Shown here: one piece after another, positions 17,823 through 29,787 of the stretch
How the letters are laid out: every line of letters starts with the position of its first letter
How positions within the stretch are numbered: the first letter of the stretch is position 1
Source of the DNA: CAVRGQ01 sp963720785
GTDB taxonomy: Bacteria; Actinomycetota; Acidimicrobiia; IMCC26256; DASPTH01
Length of the DNA: 64,000 nt
Direction of reading: 5' to 3'
Assembly: GCA_963720785.1 (NCBI GenBank)
Contig: CAVRGQ010000004.1
Span: 682,001-746,000, forward strand
Notes under the pieces: generated by a model
Told to the model about the DNA's origin: nothing
The model's input: the letters and a program-made list of their open reading frames with translations, nothing else
Database searches by the model: none
Made by a program: the position numbers and the translations under genes

Positions 17823-18736
17823 GGACCGTCACCACGGTCGCCGAGCTGCGCGAGATCTGCGACGCGGCGCGCGCGCAGGGCCGCACCGTCGGGTTCGTGC
17901 CCACGATGGGCTACTTCCACGACGGCCACCGTTCGCTGATGCGCGCCGCACGTGCCGACAACGACCTCGTCGTCGTGAGCCTCTTCGTGAACCCCACGCA
18001 GTTCGCCCCCACCGAGGACCTCAGCGCCTACCCGCGCGACCTCGACGGCGACGCCGCCCAGGCCGGGGCCGAGGGCGTCGACCTGCTCTTCGTGCCCCGC
18101 GTCGACGAGGTGTACCCGGGCGACGAGCGCACCACGGTGCACGTCGGGGGGATCACCGAGGTGCTCTGCGGGGCGAGCCGGCCGGGCCACTTCGACGGCG
18201 TCACCACTGTCGTCACCAAGCTCTTCTCCATGGTGGGCCCGTGTCGCGCGTACTTCGGTCGGAAGGACGCGCAGCAGGTCGCCGTCGTGCGGCGCATGAC
18301 GCGCGACCTGAACCTGCCCGTCGAGGTGGTGGGCTGTCCGCTCGTGCGCGAGACCGACGGCCTCGCGATGTCGAGTCGCAACGCCTACCTCACGGCCGAC
18401 GACCGCGACGCCGCGCTCGTGCTGAGCCGTTCGTTGTTCGTGCTCGGCGAATCGGTGCAGCGCGGGGAGCGCGACTGCACCCGCCTGCACGCCCTGCTCA
18501 CCGTCGTGCTCGCGGCCGAACCGCGGGTGCGCATCGACTACGCGGCGATCGTCGATTCCGCCACGCTCCAACCGGTCGAACGTCTCGACCGCGACAACGA
18601 GTCGGAGACGCTGGTGGCCCTCGCCGCCTTCGTCGGCAAGGCCCGGCTCATCGACAACGTGACCATCTCCGTGCGCGGAACCACCGCCACGGTCGATCTC
18701 GGGCGCGTTGCCGCCCCCACAGCGGAGGGACGCTGA
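17819..18736 (+). CDS. panC: Pantothenate synthetase
   Basis: A 305-residue enzyme that condenses pantoate and beta-alanine with ATP. Signature segments are FVPTMGYFHDGHRSLMRAA (HxGH motif, ~25-43), SLFVNPTQF, AYFGRKDAQQVAVV and the KMSKS-like LAMSSRNAYL. It overlaps the upstream DUF2520 gene by ATGA and the panD start by TGATG, so the three are translationally coupled. Confidence 0.96.
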   Translation: MRTVTTVAELREICDAARAQGRTVGFVPTMGYFHDGHRSLMRAARADNDLVVVSLFVNPTQFAPTEDLSAYPRDLDGDAAQAGAEGVDLLFVPRVDEVYPGDERTTVHVGGITEVLCGASRPGHFDGVTTVVTKLFSMVGPCRAYFGRKDAQQVAVVRRMTRDLNLPVEVVGCPLVRETDGLAMSSRNAYLTADDRDAALVLSRSLFVLGESVQRGERDCTRLHALLTVVLAAEPRVRIDYAAIVDSATLQPVERLDRDNESETLVALAAFVGKARLIDNVTISVRGTTATVDLGRVAAPTAEGR

Positions 18737-19104
18737 TGCAGCGGATCATGATGAAGTCGAAGATCCACCGGGCCACCGTGACCGGTGCGGATCTCAACTA
18801 CGTGGGGTCGATCACCCTCGACCCGCGCCTGATGGAGCTCGCCGACATCCGCGAGAACGAACAGGTGCACGTGCTCGACATCGACAACGGTGCACGCTTC
18901 GAGACCTACGCCATCATGGGTGGTCCCGGGGACTGCATCGTGAACGGTGCCGCGGCCCGGCTCGTGCACCGGGGCGACAAGGTGATCGTCATCACCTACG
19001 CGCAGTACGACGAGCTCGAGCTCGAGGCCTACGAGCCGCTCGTAGTGCATGTCGACGACGACAACCGCCCCGTCGTGCACTCGTTGCGCGACGTCGCGCA
19101 GTAG
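18736..19104 (+). CDS. panD: Aspartate 1-decarboxylase proenzyme
   Basis: A 122-residue pyruvoyl enzyme that makes beta-alanine from aspartate for pantothenate. The self-cleavage site Gly-Ser is in YVGSITLD (Ser about residue 25), and NGARFETYAI and NGAAARL are conserved. It starts inside the TGATG overlap with panC. The product feeds PanC directly. Confidence 0.96.
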   Translation: MQRIMMKSKIHRATVTGADLNYVGSITLDPRLMELADIRENEQVHVLDIDNGARFETYAIMGGPGDCIVNGAAARLVHRGDKVIVITYAQYDELELEAYEPLVVHVDDDNRPVVHSLRDVAQ

Positions 19105-19135
19105 CCGTCCGCGGCCCTCGGCCCGTCCTCTCCTC

Positions 19136-20720
19136 GTGACCGATCTCCTCGTCCTCGGTAGCGGCATCGCCGGTCTCTCCGCGGCCGTGCGCGCCCATCG
19201 GGCGGGGCTGACCGTGGCGCTGGTCACCAAGGGTGAGCTCGGATGGTCCACCACGCGCTACGCGCAGGGCGGCGTGGCCGCGGCCCTCTCGGAGCTCGAC
19301 GACTCGCCCGAGCTGCACGGCTCCGACACGCTCACCGCGGGAGCGGGGCTCTGCGACACCGACGCCGTGCGCGTGCTGGTGGGGGAGGGCCCCGCCCGGG
19401 TGCGCGAGCTCATCGACCTCGGGACCCGATTCGACCGCGTCGACGGCGAGCTCGCCCGGGCGCGCGAGGGCGGACACTCCGTTGCCCGCGTGGTCCACGC
19501 CGGCGGTGACGCCACGGGCGCCGAGATCGAGCGATCGCTGGTCACCGCGGTGCTCGAGTCCGGTGCCGACGTGCGCGAGAGCTGCCTGGCCACCGACCTC
19601 CTCGTCGAGCAGGGCCGGGTCGCCGGCGTGCGCGTGCAGGCCGGCAGCTCCGAGCCCGACGAGGTGCGGGCGCGTCACGTGCTCGTCGCCACCGGCGGCG
19701 CGGGGCAGTGCTTCGCGGTGACCACCAACCCTCCGCTCTCGACCGGCGACGGCATCGCCATGGCCATGCGCGGCGGGCGCGGCCGTGGCCGACCTCGAGT
19801 TCATGCAGTTCCACCCCACGGCGCTGCACGATCCCGCGGCGATGCCCCGCCCGCTGCTGTCCGAGGCGCTCCGCGGCGACGGTGCCATCGTGCGCGACGA
19901 GCACGGCGTGGCGTTCATGGCCGGCGAACACCCGCTCGCCGACCTCGCGCCGCGCGACGTCGTCGCCCGCGCGATCAGCCGCCGCCTCAACGACCGCGGG
20001 CTCGACCACCTCTGGCTCGACGCCACCGCCATCGACGACTTCCCCCGGCGGTTCCCCACGATCTGGCGGTCTGCGCAGGGCGTGGGCCTCGACCCGCAGG
20101 TCGACTGGCTCCCCGTCGCTCCCGCCGCTCATTACCTCTCCGGAGGCGTGTGCACCGACCTCGACGGAGCCACCACGCTGCCCGGGCTCTGGGCATGTGG
20201 CGAGGCCGCCTGCTCGGGCGTGCACGGCGCCAACCGGCTGGCGTCGAATTCGTTGCTCGAAGGGCTCGTGTTCGCGTCCCGCTGCGTCGAGGCGATCGTC
20301 GCGGGCAAGGACCGCGCCGACGACACCGGCGTGATGCGCGGCATCGACCGCACCGCGTCGGCGGCACACTCGCCGGTGCCGGCGGTGCTCGTCGACGGCG
20401 CGCCCGTGCGTGACGCGCTCCAGCGCCTCATGACGCGCGACGCGGGCGTGCTGCGCAGCGGTGAGAGCCTGGCGCGCGCGGCCGCCGAGCTCGCGACGCT
20501 CCACGCCACCGACGTCGAGGATGCCAACCTGCTCACCGTCGCCCGGGTGCTCGTGACCGCCGCGCTGGCTCGGGAGGAGTCACGCGGCACGCACACGCGG
20601 GTCGACTTTCCGGAGTCGTCGCCGGCGTTCCTCGGCCGGTTCGTCACCCAGGGCACGAGCGCCGCGGGCGCGCCGACCTTCGTGCCCCTCCCGGTGCCCG
20701 CGTCGGAGCTGACCCGATGA
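19136..20720 (+). CDS. nadB: L-aspartate oxidase (one frameshift)
   Basis: A flavoprotein that oxidises aspartate to iminoaspartate in de novo NAD synthesis. The N-terminus has the FAD motif VLGSGIAGLSAA, then TKGELGWSTTRYAQGGVA. After an extra base at about 19778 the frame resumes with ADLEFMQFHPTAL, the signature of the succinate dehydrogenase/aspartate oxidase family, and SGGVCTDLDG, GLWACGEAACSGVHGANRLASNSLLEGLVF. The start is GTG 19136, 31 bases after panD. The stop overlaps nadC by ATGA. No nadA is seen in the window. Confidence 0.9.
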
Positions 20721-21580
20721 GCACGATCGGCCCGCCCGTGCACGTCGTGCGTGACATCGTCGCCCGCGCGCTCGCCGAGGACATCGGTCCACTCGGCGAC
20801 CTCACCGCCGCACTCGTGCCCGAGACGGCCACCGCCACCGTGTCGGTGGTCGCGCGCGCGGCGGGCGTGCTCGCCGGCACCGCGTGCGCCACCGAGGTGT
20901 TCGCGCAGGTCGACCCCGCGGTCACCGTCACCTGGCTCGCGGGCGACGGCGCGCGGCTCACGCCCGGACAGGTGGTCGGCACCGTCGACGGGCCGCTGCG
21001 CGCGGTGCTCACCGGCGAGCGCAGCGCGCTCAACTTCCTCTGCCACCTGTCCGGGGTCGCCACCGCCACGAGCGCGTTCGTCGACTCGGTCGCCGGCACC
21101 GGCGCGCGGGTGTGGGACACCCGCAAGACGATCCCCGGGCTGCGAGCGCTGGAGAAGGCGGCCGTGCGCGCCGGTGGCGGCGTGAGCCACCGCGGCTCGT
21201 TGTCCGACTTCGTGCTGGTGAAGGACAACCACCTCGCGGGCCTGTCGATCACCGAAGCGGTGGCGCGGGCCCAGGCGTTGTGGCCCGGACGCGTCGTCGA
21301 GGTGGAGTGCGATCGCATCGACCAGCTCGAGGAGGCGATCGCCGCCGGCGCCACCATGGTGCTGCTCGACAACATGAACCCCGCGCAGGTGCGCGAGTGC
21401 GTCGACCTCGCCCGGGCGAAGGCACCGCGCGGCTTTCTCGTCGAGGTGTCGGGCGGGGTCACCCTCGACACCGTGCGCGGCCTCGCCGAGGCCGGCGCCG
21501 ATCTCATCTCCACGAGCGTGATCACGCAGTCGGCGCCCGCGCTCGACCTCGGCTTCGACATTGCAGTCCAGGAGATCTGA
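20717..21580 (+). CDS. nadC: Nicotinate-nucleotide pyrophosphorylase (carboxylating)
   Basis: A 287-residue quinolinate phosphoribosyltransferase forming nicotinate mononucleotide. Typical segments are EDIGPLGDLT, GERSALNFLCHLSGVAT, DTRKTIPGLRALEK and VKDNHLAG, and the C-terminal SGGVTLDTVRGLAEAGADLISTS. It is coupled to nadB by an ATGA overlap and followed after two bases by coaX, so NAD and CoA genes share one transcript. Confidence 0.96.
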   Translation: MSTIGPPVHVVRDIVARALAEDIGPLGDLTAALVPETATATVSVVARAAGVLAGTACATEVFAQVDPAVTVTWLAGDGARLTPGQVVGTVDGPLRAVLTGERSALNFLCHLSGVATATSAFVDSVAGTGARVWDTRKTIPGLRALEKAAVRAGGGVSHRGSLSDFVLVKDNHLAGLSITEAVARAQALWPGRVVEVECDRIDQLEEAIAAGATMVLLDNMNPAQVRECVDLARAKAPRGFLVEVSGGVTLDTVRGLAEAGADLISTSVITQSAPALDLGFDIAVQEI

Positions 21581-21582
21581 CC

Positions 21583-22350
21583 ATGCTCATGACGATCGAC
21601 TGCGGCAACACCCAGACGGTGATCGGCCTCTTCTCCGGTCACGAGCTGGTCGACCACTGGCGCATCGCCACGCAGCCCGAGCGCACCTCCGACGAGCTCG
21701 CGCTCATGTTCCAGCAGTTCCTCGGCTTCCACGGTTTCTCGTTCGACGCGCAGGTGTCGGGCATCGCGATCGCGTCGGGTGTCCCGCGCGTCACCGCCGC
21801 GCTACGCGAGATGACGGAGCGCTACTTCGGCTTCTCCGCGCTCGTGCTCGAGCCGGGTGTGCGCACCGGCATGCCCATCCTCTACGACGAGCCCAAGAAC
21901 GTCGGCGCCGACCGCATCGCCAACGCGGTGGGCGCGTACGACCTGTACGGCGGTCCCACGATCGTCGTCGACTTCGGTACCGCGAACACCGTCGACGCGG
22001 TGAGCGAGAAGGGCGAGTACCTCGGCGGCGCGATCTTCCCAGGCATCGAGATCTCGCTCGAGGCGCTGTTCGAGCGCGCCGCCGCGCTGCGCAGCGTGGA
22101 GCTGGTCGCGCCGAAGAACGTGATCGGCAAGTCGACGATCGAGGCGATCCAGTCGGGCGCGGTCTACGGCTTCAGTGGCCAGATCGACGCCATCGTCGAC
22201 CGCTTCCGTGCGGAGCTCGGCCCCGCGACCGTGGTGTCGACCGGCGGCCTCGCCGAGCTGATCATCCCGCACTCACGCACGATCGAGCACTTCGAACCCT
22301 GGCTCACCCTCCAGGGCCTGCGTATCATCCACGAGCGCAACACGGCTTAG
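21583..22350 (+). CDS. coaX: Type III pantothenate kinase
   Basis: A 255-residue kinase that phosphorylates pantothenate, the first step to CoA. The phosphate loop TIDCGNTQTVIG, GADRIANAVGA (~107), DFGTANTVDAV and GGAIFPGI are typical of CoaX. The ATG lies two bases after the nadC stop, with AGGAG upstream. The last four bases overlap the end of the convergent small gene on the minus strand. Confidence 0.95.
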   Translation: MLMTIDCGNTQTVIGLFSGHELVDHWRIATQPERTSDELALMFQQFLGFHGFSFDAQVSGIAIASGVPRVTAALREMTERYFGFSALVLEPGVRTGMPILYDEPKNVGADRIANAVGAYDLYGGPTIVVDFGTANTVDAVSEKGEYLGGAIFPGIEISLEALFERAAALRSVELVAPKNVIGKSTIEAIQSGAVYGFSGQIDAIVDRFRAELGPATVVSTGGLAELIIPHSRTIEHFEPWLTLQGLRIIHERNTA

Positions 22351-22673
22351 ACCTGCGACGCCTCCGCGACGTACTGGTTGATGGCGGTACGCACGTCTTC
22401 CTTGGCCTGACCGAGGATGGTCACCGCGGTATTGCCGGCGCCGGCGTCGCGGAAGGTGAAGACGAGCTTGTAGACCGTCTTGCCGAAGCCCCAGGTGACG
22501 AGCTTCGTGTACGTGGTGGTCGCGTTCGCCTCGTACACGAGTGACTCGTACGACTCGTCGACGAGCCGGTATCCGCCGTCGACGAGGAACGCAGGGGGTG
22601 CGGCCTTGAACGCCGCGAGGAACGAGCCGGGCGCGCCCGGTACGGCGAACCCGGCCCGTGTCTCGTCGGCCAT
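22347..22673 (-). CDS. Small conserved protein of unknown function
   Basis: A 108-residue soluble protein (MADETRAGFAVPGAP...), with strand-rich segments such as GYRLVDESYESLVYEANATTTYTK and VYKLVFTFRD suggesting a small beta-rich domain. I do not recognise a family. It is the last of three minus-strand genes (23325-23747, 22684-23313, this one), with a ten-base gap from the SHOCT gene. It overlaps the coaX end by four bases. Confidence 0.7.
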   Translation of the reverse strand: MADETRAGFAVPGAPGSFLAAFKAAPPAFLVDGGYRLVDESYESLVYEANATTTYTKLVTWGFGKTVYKLVFTFRDAGAGNTAVTILGQAKEDVRTAINQYVAEASQV

Positions 22674-22683
22674 CAGACGGCCA

Positions 22684-23313
22684 TCACAGGCTGCCCAGGA
22701 TCTCCTGGCGCTTCGCCTCGAACTCCTCGGCCGAGATGAGCCCGGCGTCGAGGAGTTGCTGCGCCTTCTTGATGCGCTCGGCCGGATCGCCGGCCGATGC
22801 GCCGGCAGCCTGTTGCGCACCGGCCTGCTGCCCGGCGAGGTACGCGCGACCCGCGGCGTCGGCGGTGCCCTGGTAGGTGTTGGCGAGGCCCTGCGTGACC
22901 GCGGCCATGTCGCCACCCGAGGCGGCGATCGAGCCCTTCAGCGCGTCCCACTGCACGGCCACCTGGAGCGGGTCGGCGGTGCTGATCTTGATCGGCACCT
23001 CCATGCCCGCCGAGAGCGGCGCCTTCATGCGGGCGCTGGGGAACACGTACGTGACCTTGTAGGAGTCGCCCTCCGGCGGGATCACGTCGAGCTCGATCTG
23101 CATGGCGAACCGGTCGTCGGGCACCGGGAGCGCGAAGCCGAGCACCCGCGCCTTGGCCGGCGTGCCGGACTTCAGGATCTCGTTCTGGCCGCGGTCATCG
23201 GTGACGGCCTTGATGTCCTTGAACGCGCTGCCCATCGAGGGCATCCCGCCGTGGTAGTCGCCGAGCTCCTTGGCGCCCTTGATCGCGCCGAAGCCGTCCT
23301 TGAACAAGCCCAT
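22684..23313 (-). CDS. SHOCT-domain protein
   Basis: A 209-residue protein beginning MGLFKDGFGAIKGAKE. The middle part (about 55-130) looks like a beta-rich domain (ARVLGFALPVPDDRFAMQIELDVIPP...). An Ala/Gln-rich linker leads to a C-terminal SHOCT helix pair (AERIKKAQQLLDAGLISAEEFEAKRQEIL). SHOCT domains are short C-terminal modules thought to mediate oligomerisation. The upstream gene shares the MGLF start and an Ala/Gln-rich region, so the two proteins are probably related. The biological role is unknown. Confidence 0.78.
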   Translation of the reverse strand: MGLFKDGFGAIKGAKELGDYHGGMPSMGSAFKDIKAVTDDRGQNEILKSGTPAKARVLGFALPVPDDRFAMQIELDVIPPEGDSYKVTYVFPSARMKAPLSAGMEVPIKISTADPLQVAVQWDALKGSIAASGGDMAAVTQGLANTYQGTADAAGRAYLAGQQAGAQQAAGASAGDPAERIKKAQQLLDAGLISAEEFEAKRQEILGSL

Positions 23314-23324
23314 CGCGGTACCTC

Positions 23325-23747
23325 CTACCAGCCGTGGATCACGGCCGACGTCGGCAGATCGGGGTCGTACTTCACCGTGATCGCCGATCCCTCCGCCAAG
23401 GTCTCGAGCTGGAAGGGGAGGAAGCTCTGGTCGATCGTGGTCTCGATCGGGTCCGCGCCCTCGGGGCGGTAGGTCACCGCGACCGCGTACATCGTGGCGC
23501 CGCTGATGTCGGGCGAGCCGTTGGCGGTGAGCGAGTGGACCACCCCCGGCGCCTCGACGCCCACCTGCGCGATCTTGTTGACCTTCTGCGAGTAGGCGGC
23601 CATCGCGGCCATGTCCTGGCCGCCGGTCATCGCGCCCATGTCCATGCCGGCGGGCATCCCGGGTGCACCGGCCTGCGCCGCCTGGGCCTGCGCCATCGCG
23701 TCGGCCGCAGACTGCTGCGCGCCCTTCATCTTGTCGAACAGACCCAT
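23325..23747 (-). CDS. Small protein with MGLF start, related to the SHOCT neighbour
   Basis: A 140-residue protein: MGLFDKMKGAQQ, then an Ala/Gln/Met/Gly-rich stretch (about 12-55), and a C-terminal beta-rich domain (VEAPGVVHSLTANGSPDISGATMYAVAVTY...) resembling the middle domain of the next gene. AGGAGGG precedes the start, and a TACTTT box about 42 bases upstream may be the promoter of the three-gene minus-strand set. The SHOCT helices are absent here. No enzyme motif is seen. Confidence 0.72.
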   Translation of the reverse strand: MGLFDKMKGAQQSAADAMAQAQAAQAGAPGMPAGMDMGAMTGGQDMAAMAAYSQKVNKIAQVGVEAPGVVHSLTANGSPDISGATMYAVAVTYRPEGADPIETTIDQSFLPFQLETLAEGSAITVKYDPDLPTSAVIHGW

Positions 23748-23942
23748 TCCGTGCCCTCCTACCGAATCCGATGTGACCCGGAAAAAGTAGGCCAGTCCGG
23801 AGGGCAGGTAAAGCGAACGTGACCCCGGCCCCATCACTGGACCCCCGGTTGTCGCACGTGCTCGCCGGGTACGAAGGTGTTCGGAGTTCTCGGTACGGTC
23901 CGGGAGCGACGATCGCGTCGGCAACCCCCGCAAAGGACACCC

Positions 23943-24826
23943 GTGATTCTCGAAGAGACCTACACGCTCTCGAACGGCGTCGACATCCCGAAGCTCGGAC
24001 TCGGGACGTGGTTCATCGACGACGACGACGCCGCCCAGCGGTGAGCGACGCGACGAGCATCGGGTACCGCCACATCGACACCGCCCAGGCCTACGGCAAC
24101 GAGGCGGGGGTCGGCGAGGGGATCCGATCCTGCGGTGTGCCACGAGAGCAGGTGTTCGTCACGACGAAGCTCGCCGCCGAGGTGAAGTCGTTCGAAGCAG
24201 GCGGCGGGGGCCATCGACGGGTCGCTTGCCACAACGGGGCTCGACCACCTCGACCTGATGATCATCCACAGCCCGCAGCCGTGGAGCGAGTTCGGCGGTG
24301 GCGATCGATACTTCGAAGGCAATCGTGAAGCTTGGCGAGCCCTCGAAGCGGCCTACGAAGCGGGCAAGCTCCGCGCCATCGGGCTCTCCAACTTCCAGGC
24401 CGAGGACATCGACAACATCCTCGCGGCCTGCACCGTCGCGCCGATGGTGAACCAGGTGCTCGCGCACATCAGCAACACGCCCACGGAGCTCATCGCGTAC
24501 TCGCAGCAGCACGGGATGCTGGTCGAGGCGTACTCGCCGATGGCGCACGGCGAGCTGTTCAAGAACGAGCACGTCGCCGAGATGGCGGACAGGTACGGCG
24601 TCTCCCTGGCGCAGCTCTCCATCCGGTACACGCTCCAGCTCGGTCTCCTGCCATTGCCGAAGACCGCGAACCCGGACCACATGCGCACGAACGCCGACGT
24701 GGACTTCGAGATCTCCGACGAGGACATGGAGACCCTGCTGAACGTGCAGGACGATCGAGGACTACGGCGAAGCGAGCGTGTTCCCGGTCTACGGCCGCGA
24801 GTACGGCAGCTCCGTACGATCAGTAG
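23943..24826 (+). CDS. Aldo/keto reductase (several frameshifts)
   Basis: The pieces together encode a ~290-residue NADPH-dependent aldo/keto reductase like 2,5-diketo-gluconate reductase. In order: LSNGVDIPKLGLGTW, GYRHIDTAQAYGNEAGVGEGIR (catalytic Asp and Tyr), VFVTTKLA (Lys), LDHLDLMIIHSP (His), KLRAIGLSNFQAEDID, LVEAYSPMAHGE and LPLPKTANPDHMRTN. The frame changes at about 24037-24041 (one base missing), 24197, 24753 and 24817 (one extra each). All catalytic residues survive, so sequence errors are more likely than decay. GTG 23943 is the start. The end meets the convergent prenyl synthase gene. Confidence 0.78.
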
Positions 24827-25829
24827 CTGCGGCCGACGAGGCCGTCGACGAGAGTGATCAGCGTGCGCGTGGTGGCGGGGTCGAGGCCCTCGGCGCCGTC
24901 GAGCGCCTCGCTGGCCTTCACCGCGTGGTCGTTGGCCACGCCCATCGCGAGATCCATCGCCCCGTTGGCGACGGTGATCTCGCGGGCTTCGGCGAGCTGG
25001 GCGTCGTCGAGCGGTTGACCGAGCAACTCCCGCAGCTTCGGCTGCTCGCGGATCGCGGAGATCACCGGCAGCGTGTAGATGCCCTCGAGCAGGTCCTGGC
25101 CCGCGTGCTTGCCGAGCGCGTCGTCGGTGGACGGTGAGGTCGAGCACGTCGTCGACGATCTGGAAGCACATGCCGAGGTGGTGCCCGAAGCTCGTGAGCG
25201 CGTCGAGGGTGGGGTCGGGCATGTCGGTGACCATGCCGCCGATGCGGCACGACGTCGCGAACAGCGCAGCGGTCTTGCCTTCGATCGCCGACGCGTAGTC
25301 GTCCTCGGAGCGGTCGACGTCGAAGAGGTGCTGCAGCTCGAGCACCTGACCCCGGCACAGCTCGCCGATGGTGGCGGCGAGCAGCGCGGCGACGTCGGCG
25401 CCGAGCGACGCCGCGAGCGACGACGCCCGGGCGAGCAGGAAGTCGCCGGCGAGGATCGCCACGATGTTGCTCCAGCGGGCGTTGACGCTGGGGACGCCGC
25501 GGCGGGTCTCGGCCTCGTCGATCACGTCGTCGTGGTAGAGCGAGCCGAGGTGGACGAGCTCACACGCCACGCCGCCGGTGATCGCGTCGCCACCCGCCGA
25601 GGTGAGGTCGCCGGTCGCGGCGTAGGCCGCGCAGAGGGCGAGGGTGGGCCGGAGGCGCTTGCCGCCGGCGCCGATCAGGTGCGCGGCGACCTCGGCGAGG
25701 AACGGATCGGGCGTGTGTGACCGACTCGCGCAGCGTGTCCTCGACCAGTTCGAGGTCGGCCGCGAGGCCCGGCAGGTCGTCGTGCAGCCCGGAGCAGGGT
25801 CGGACGCTGGGTGCTCCCGGCCCGGTCAT
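24820..25829 (-). CDS. Polyprenyl diphosphate synthase (two frameshifts)
   Basis: A trans-isoprenyl diphosphate synthase of ~335 residues, probably making the side chain of menaquinone. The first aspartate-rich motif is HDDVIDEAETRRG and the second QIVDDVLDL; GKTAALFATSCRIGG and LAGDFLLARA are also typical. The N-terminal part and the GAGGKRLRPTLAL region are joined after an extra base at 25709-25711. The C-terminal part (DDALGKHAGQDLLEGIYTLPVI...) is joined after another near 25129. In actinobacteria such genes often lie with menaquinone genes; none is seen here. It is convergent with the aldo/keto reductase. Confidence 0.85.
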
Positions 25830-25874
25830 GGGCCAACGCTACGCAGCGGCGGGAACAATCTCCAACCCGGAAGC

Positions 25875-25895
25875 CTTGACAGACCTGTTGTCAAC
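25875..25895. promoter_or_regulatory. Inverted repeat upstream of clpC, HAIR-like
   Basis: CTTGACA and TGTCAAC form an inverted repeat (6 of 7 positions paired) separated by exactly seven bases. The same arm length and spacing are found in HAIR, the HspR-binding element (CTTGAGT-N7-ACTCAAG), but the inner bases differ. It could be an operator for a stress regulator of clpC, or partly a -35 element (TTGACA). Confidence 0.4.
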
Positions 25896-25978
25896 TTCGC
25901 CGGCGCTGCGGGCCTGATCCGTCACGAATCCGCAATTCGCCCAGGATTTCCCCGCGGGGATGGGGTCGGAGCGCCGAT

Positions 25979-25984
25979 TACACT
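25979..25984 (+). promoter_or_regulatory. -10 box (TACACT) upstream of clpC
   Basis: TACACT lies six bases before an ATG at 25991 that opens a 64-codon frame overlapping the clpC start. The likely clpC start (GTG 26074) would then have a leader of about 80 bases. Confidence 0.5.
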
Positions 25985-26073
25985 GGACCGATGGAGTTCA
26001 CGCCGTCCCGAGTCGCACCTCCCGGTGCGTCTACGGGCGTGCTCATCCGACTGACGAGAGGCGGATCCAAACC

Positions 26074-28578
<2,505 letters not shown>

Positions 28579-28600
28579 CGCCGGAGCGAAGCTCCTGCAC

Positions 28601-29411
28601 CTGAGTACCCACCGCTCCATCCTTCGACCGTCGAGGAGCAGGCTCGCTGGCCTGCTCCTCGTCGCGTGTGCCGTGCTGCTCGCGGGGTGCAAGGTCGACA
28701 CCACGGTCACGGTGACGATGCGCGACGACGGCAGCGGCGTCGTGAAGGTCACCGCGGTGCTCGACGCCGAAGCGGTGAAGAGCGTGGAGGCGGGCGGCGG
28801 CAAGCTCGAGGATCGCGTGCGTCTCGGCGACCTCGCGCAGTCCGGTTGGACGGTCGCGCCGTGGGTGCGCGCCGAGGACGGCACCGCCACCCTCACACTG
28901 ACCAAGCCGTTCGCGAGCCCGGCGCAGGCCACCGCGATCCTGCAGGAGATCAACGGCACGGCCGGCCCGCTGCACGACATGAAGGTGTCGCGCGAGCACG
29001 CGGTTGTTGTCCACGGAGTACACGGTCGACGGAACGATCGACCTCGCGAAGCTCGGCACCGGGATCACCGCCGACCAACAGCTCGTGCAGTCGCTCACCG
29101 CGCAGGGCGTCGACGTCGCCGCGCTCGACCAGACGCTGGTGACGGGTGCGAGGGACGCGGTGTCGGTGAAGGTCGTCGCCGAGCTGCCCGGCGGCACCAC
29201 CGTCGTGAACGGCAAGGCCGGGAAGGTCACGCCGGTCGGCGCGTCGAGTTCGGTGCGTGACTCGTTGAAGGCGGGGTTGCTCGTGCTCGCGGTGGTGCTG
29301 ATCGGCGCCGCGATCGCGGTGATGCTGTGGCCGAGCCGGCGCCGCGCGCACGCGCCGGCGCGTCGCCGGCCGGTCAGTCAGTCGGATCCGCCTGCTCGAC
29401 GAGCGCGGTGA
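28601..29411 (+). CDS. LppM-like lipoprotein with C-terminal membrane anchor (one frameshift)
   Basis: A lipoprotein with lipobox LLAGC, then VDTTVTVTMRDDGSGVVKVTAVLDAEA, typical of the actinobacterial LppM domain, and a C-terminal hydrophobic helix (LLVLAVVLIGAAIAVML) followed by basic residues. The frame shifts near 29008 (one extra base in GCGGTTG), joining ...SREHA and LLSTEYTVDGTIDL. No ATG, GTG or TTG opens the full signal peptide: the GTG at 28673 lies right at the lipobox, while the hydrophobic and basic regions are coded from about 28601, where the first codon would be CTG. The start is therefore unresolved. In M. tuberculosis, LppM affects phagosome interaction; the role here is unknown. 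Confidence 0.7.
28632..28661. terminator. 11-bp perfect hairpin downstream of clpC
   Basis: Arms 28632-28642 and 28651-28661 (CGAGGAGCAGG and its complement) enclose an eight-base loop, 54 bases after the clpC stop. It would work as a terminator, but it also lies in the stretch coding the apparent signal peptide of the next gene. No T-run follows. Confidence 0.5.
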
Positions 29412-29787
29412 GGCGCGGGAGCACGGTGCTCTCCCAACCCTGTCCCATGTTGTCGAACGCGAAGCGGTGATCGGGCCGGTCGAGGTCGAACCCGGAGTGC
29501 TCGAGGAAGAGTCGCGTGCCGGTGCCCTCGGCGACGAGCCGCCAGGTCAGGGTCCAGTCCGCGAAGGTGTAGACGAGGAGCTTCGGTTCCAGCACCTCGA
29601 GGACCGTGCACGGCGTGTTGCCCCAACCCGGCATCTCCAGGAAGAACTCATGGCCGACGACGGGCGCGATGTCGCCGGGGGCCCACCACGAGGCGAGTTG
29701 CTCGGGCACGGTGAGCGCTTCCCAGACCCGCTGCGGTGGGCGAGCGATGAACTGGTCGACGGCAATGACGGGATCGGTGGGCGTCAT
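29374..29787 (-). CDS. SRPBCC/AHSA1-type protein
   Basis: A 137-residue START-like protein of the AHSA1 group. It begins with the typical DQFIARPPQRVWEALTVPEQLASWWAP and has the pattern HEFFLEMPGWG...LLVYTFADWTLTWRL...GTRLFLEHSGF...GWESTVLPRL. These proteins form a hydrophobic ligand pocket. In many bacteria one is encoded directly behind an ArsR regulator, as here: the start overlaps the regulator's end by ATGA. The ligand is unknown. The 3' end overlaps the convergent lipoprotein gene by 38 bases. Confidence 0.88.
   Translation of the reverse strand: MTPTDPVIAVDQFIARPPQRVWEALTVPEQLASWWAPGDIAPVVGHEFFLEMPGWGNTPCTVLEVLEPKLLVYTFADWTLTWRLVAEGTGTRLFLEHSGFDLDRPDHRFAFDNMGQGWESTVLPRLTALVEQADPTD

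Noticed and set aside
25876..25881. TTGACA as a plain -35 box of clpC
   Set aside because: No TANNNT box lies 16-19 bases downstream of it; the clear -10 is at 25979. The inverted-repeat reading is preferred but remains weak.
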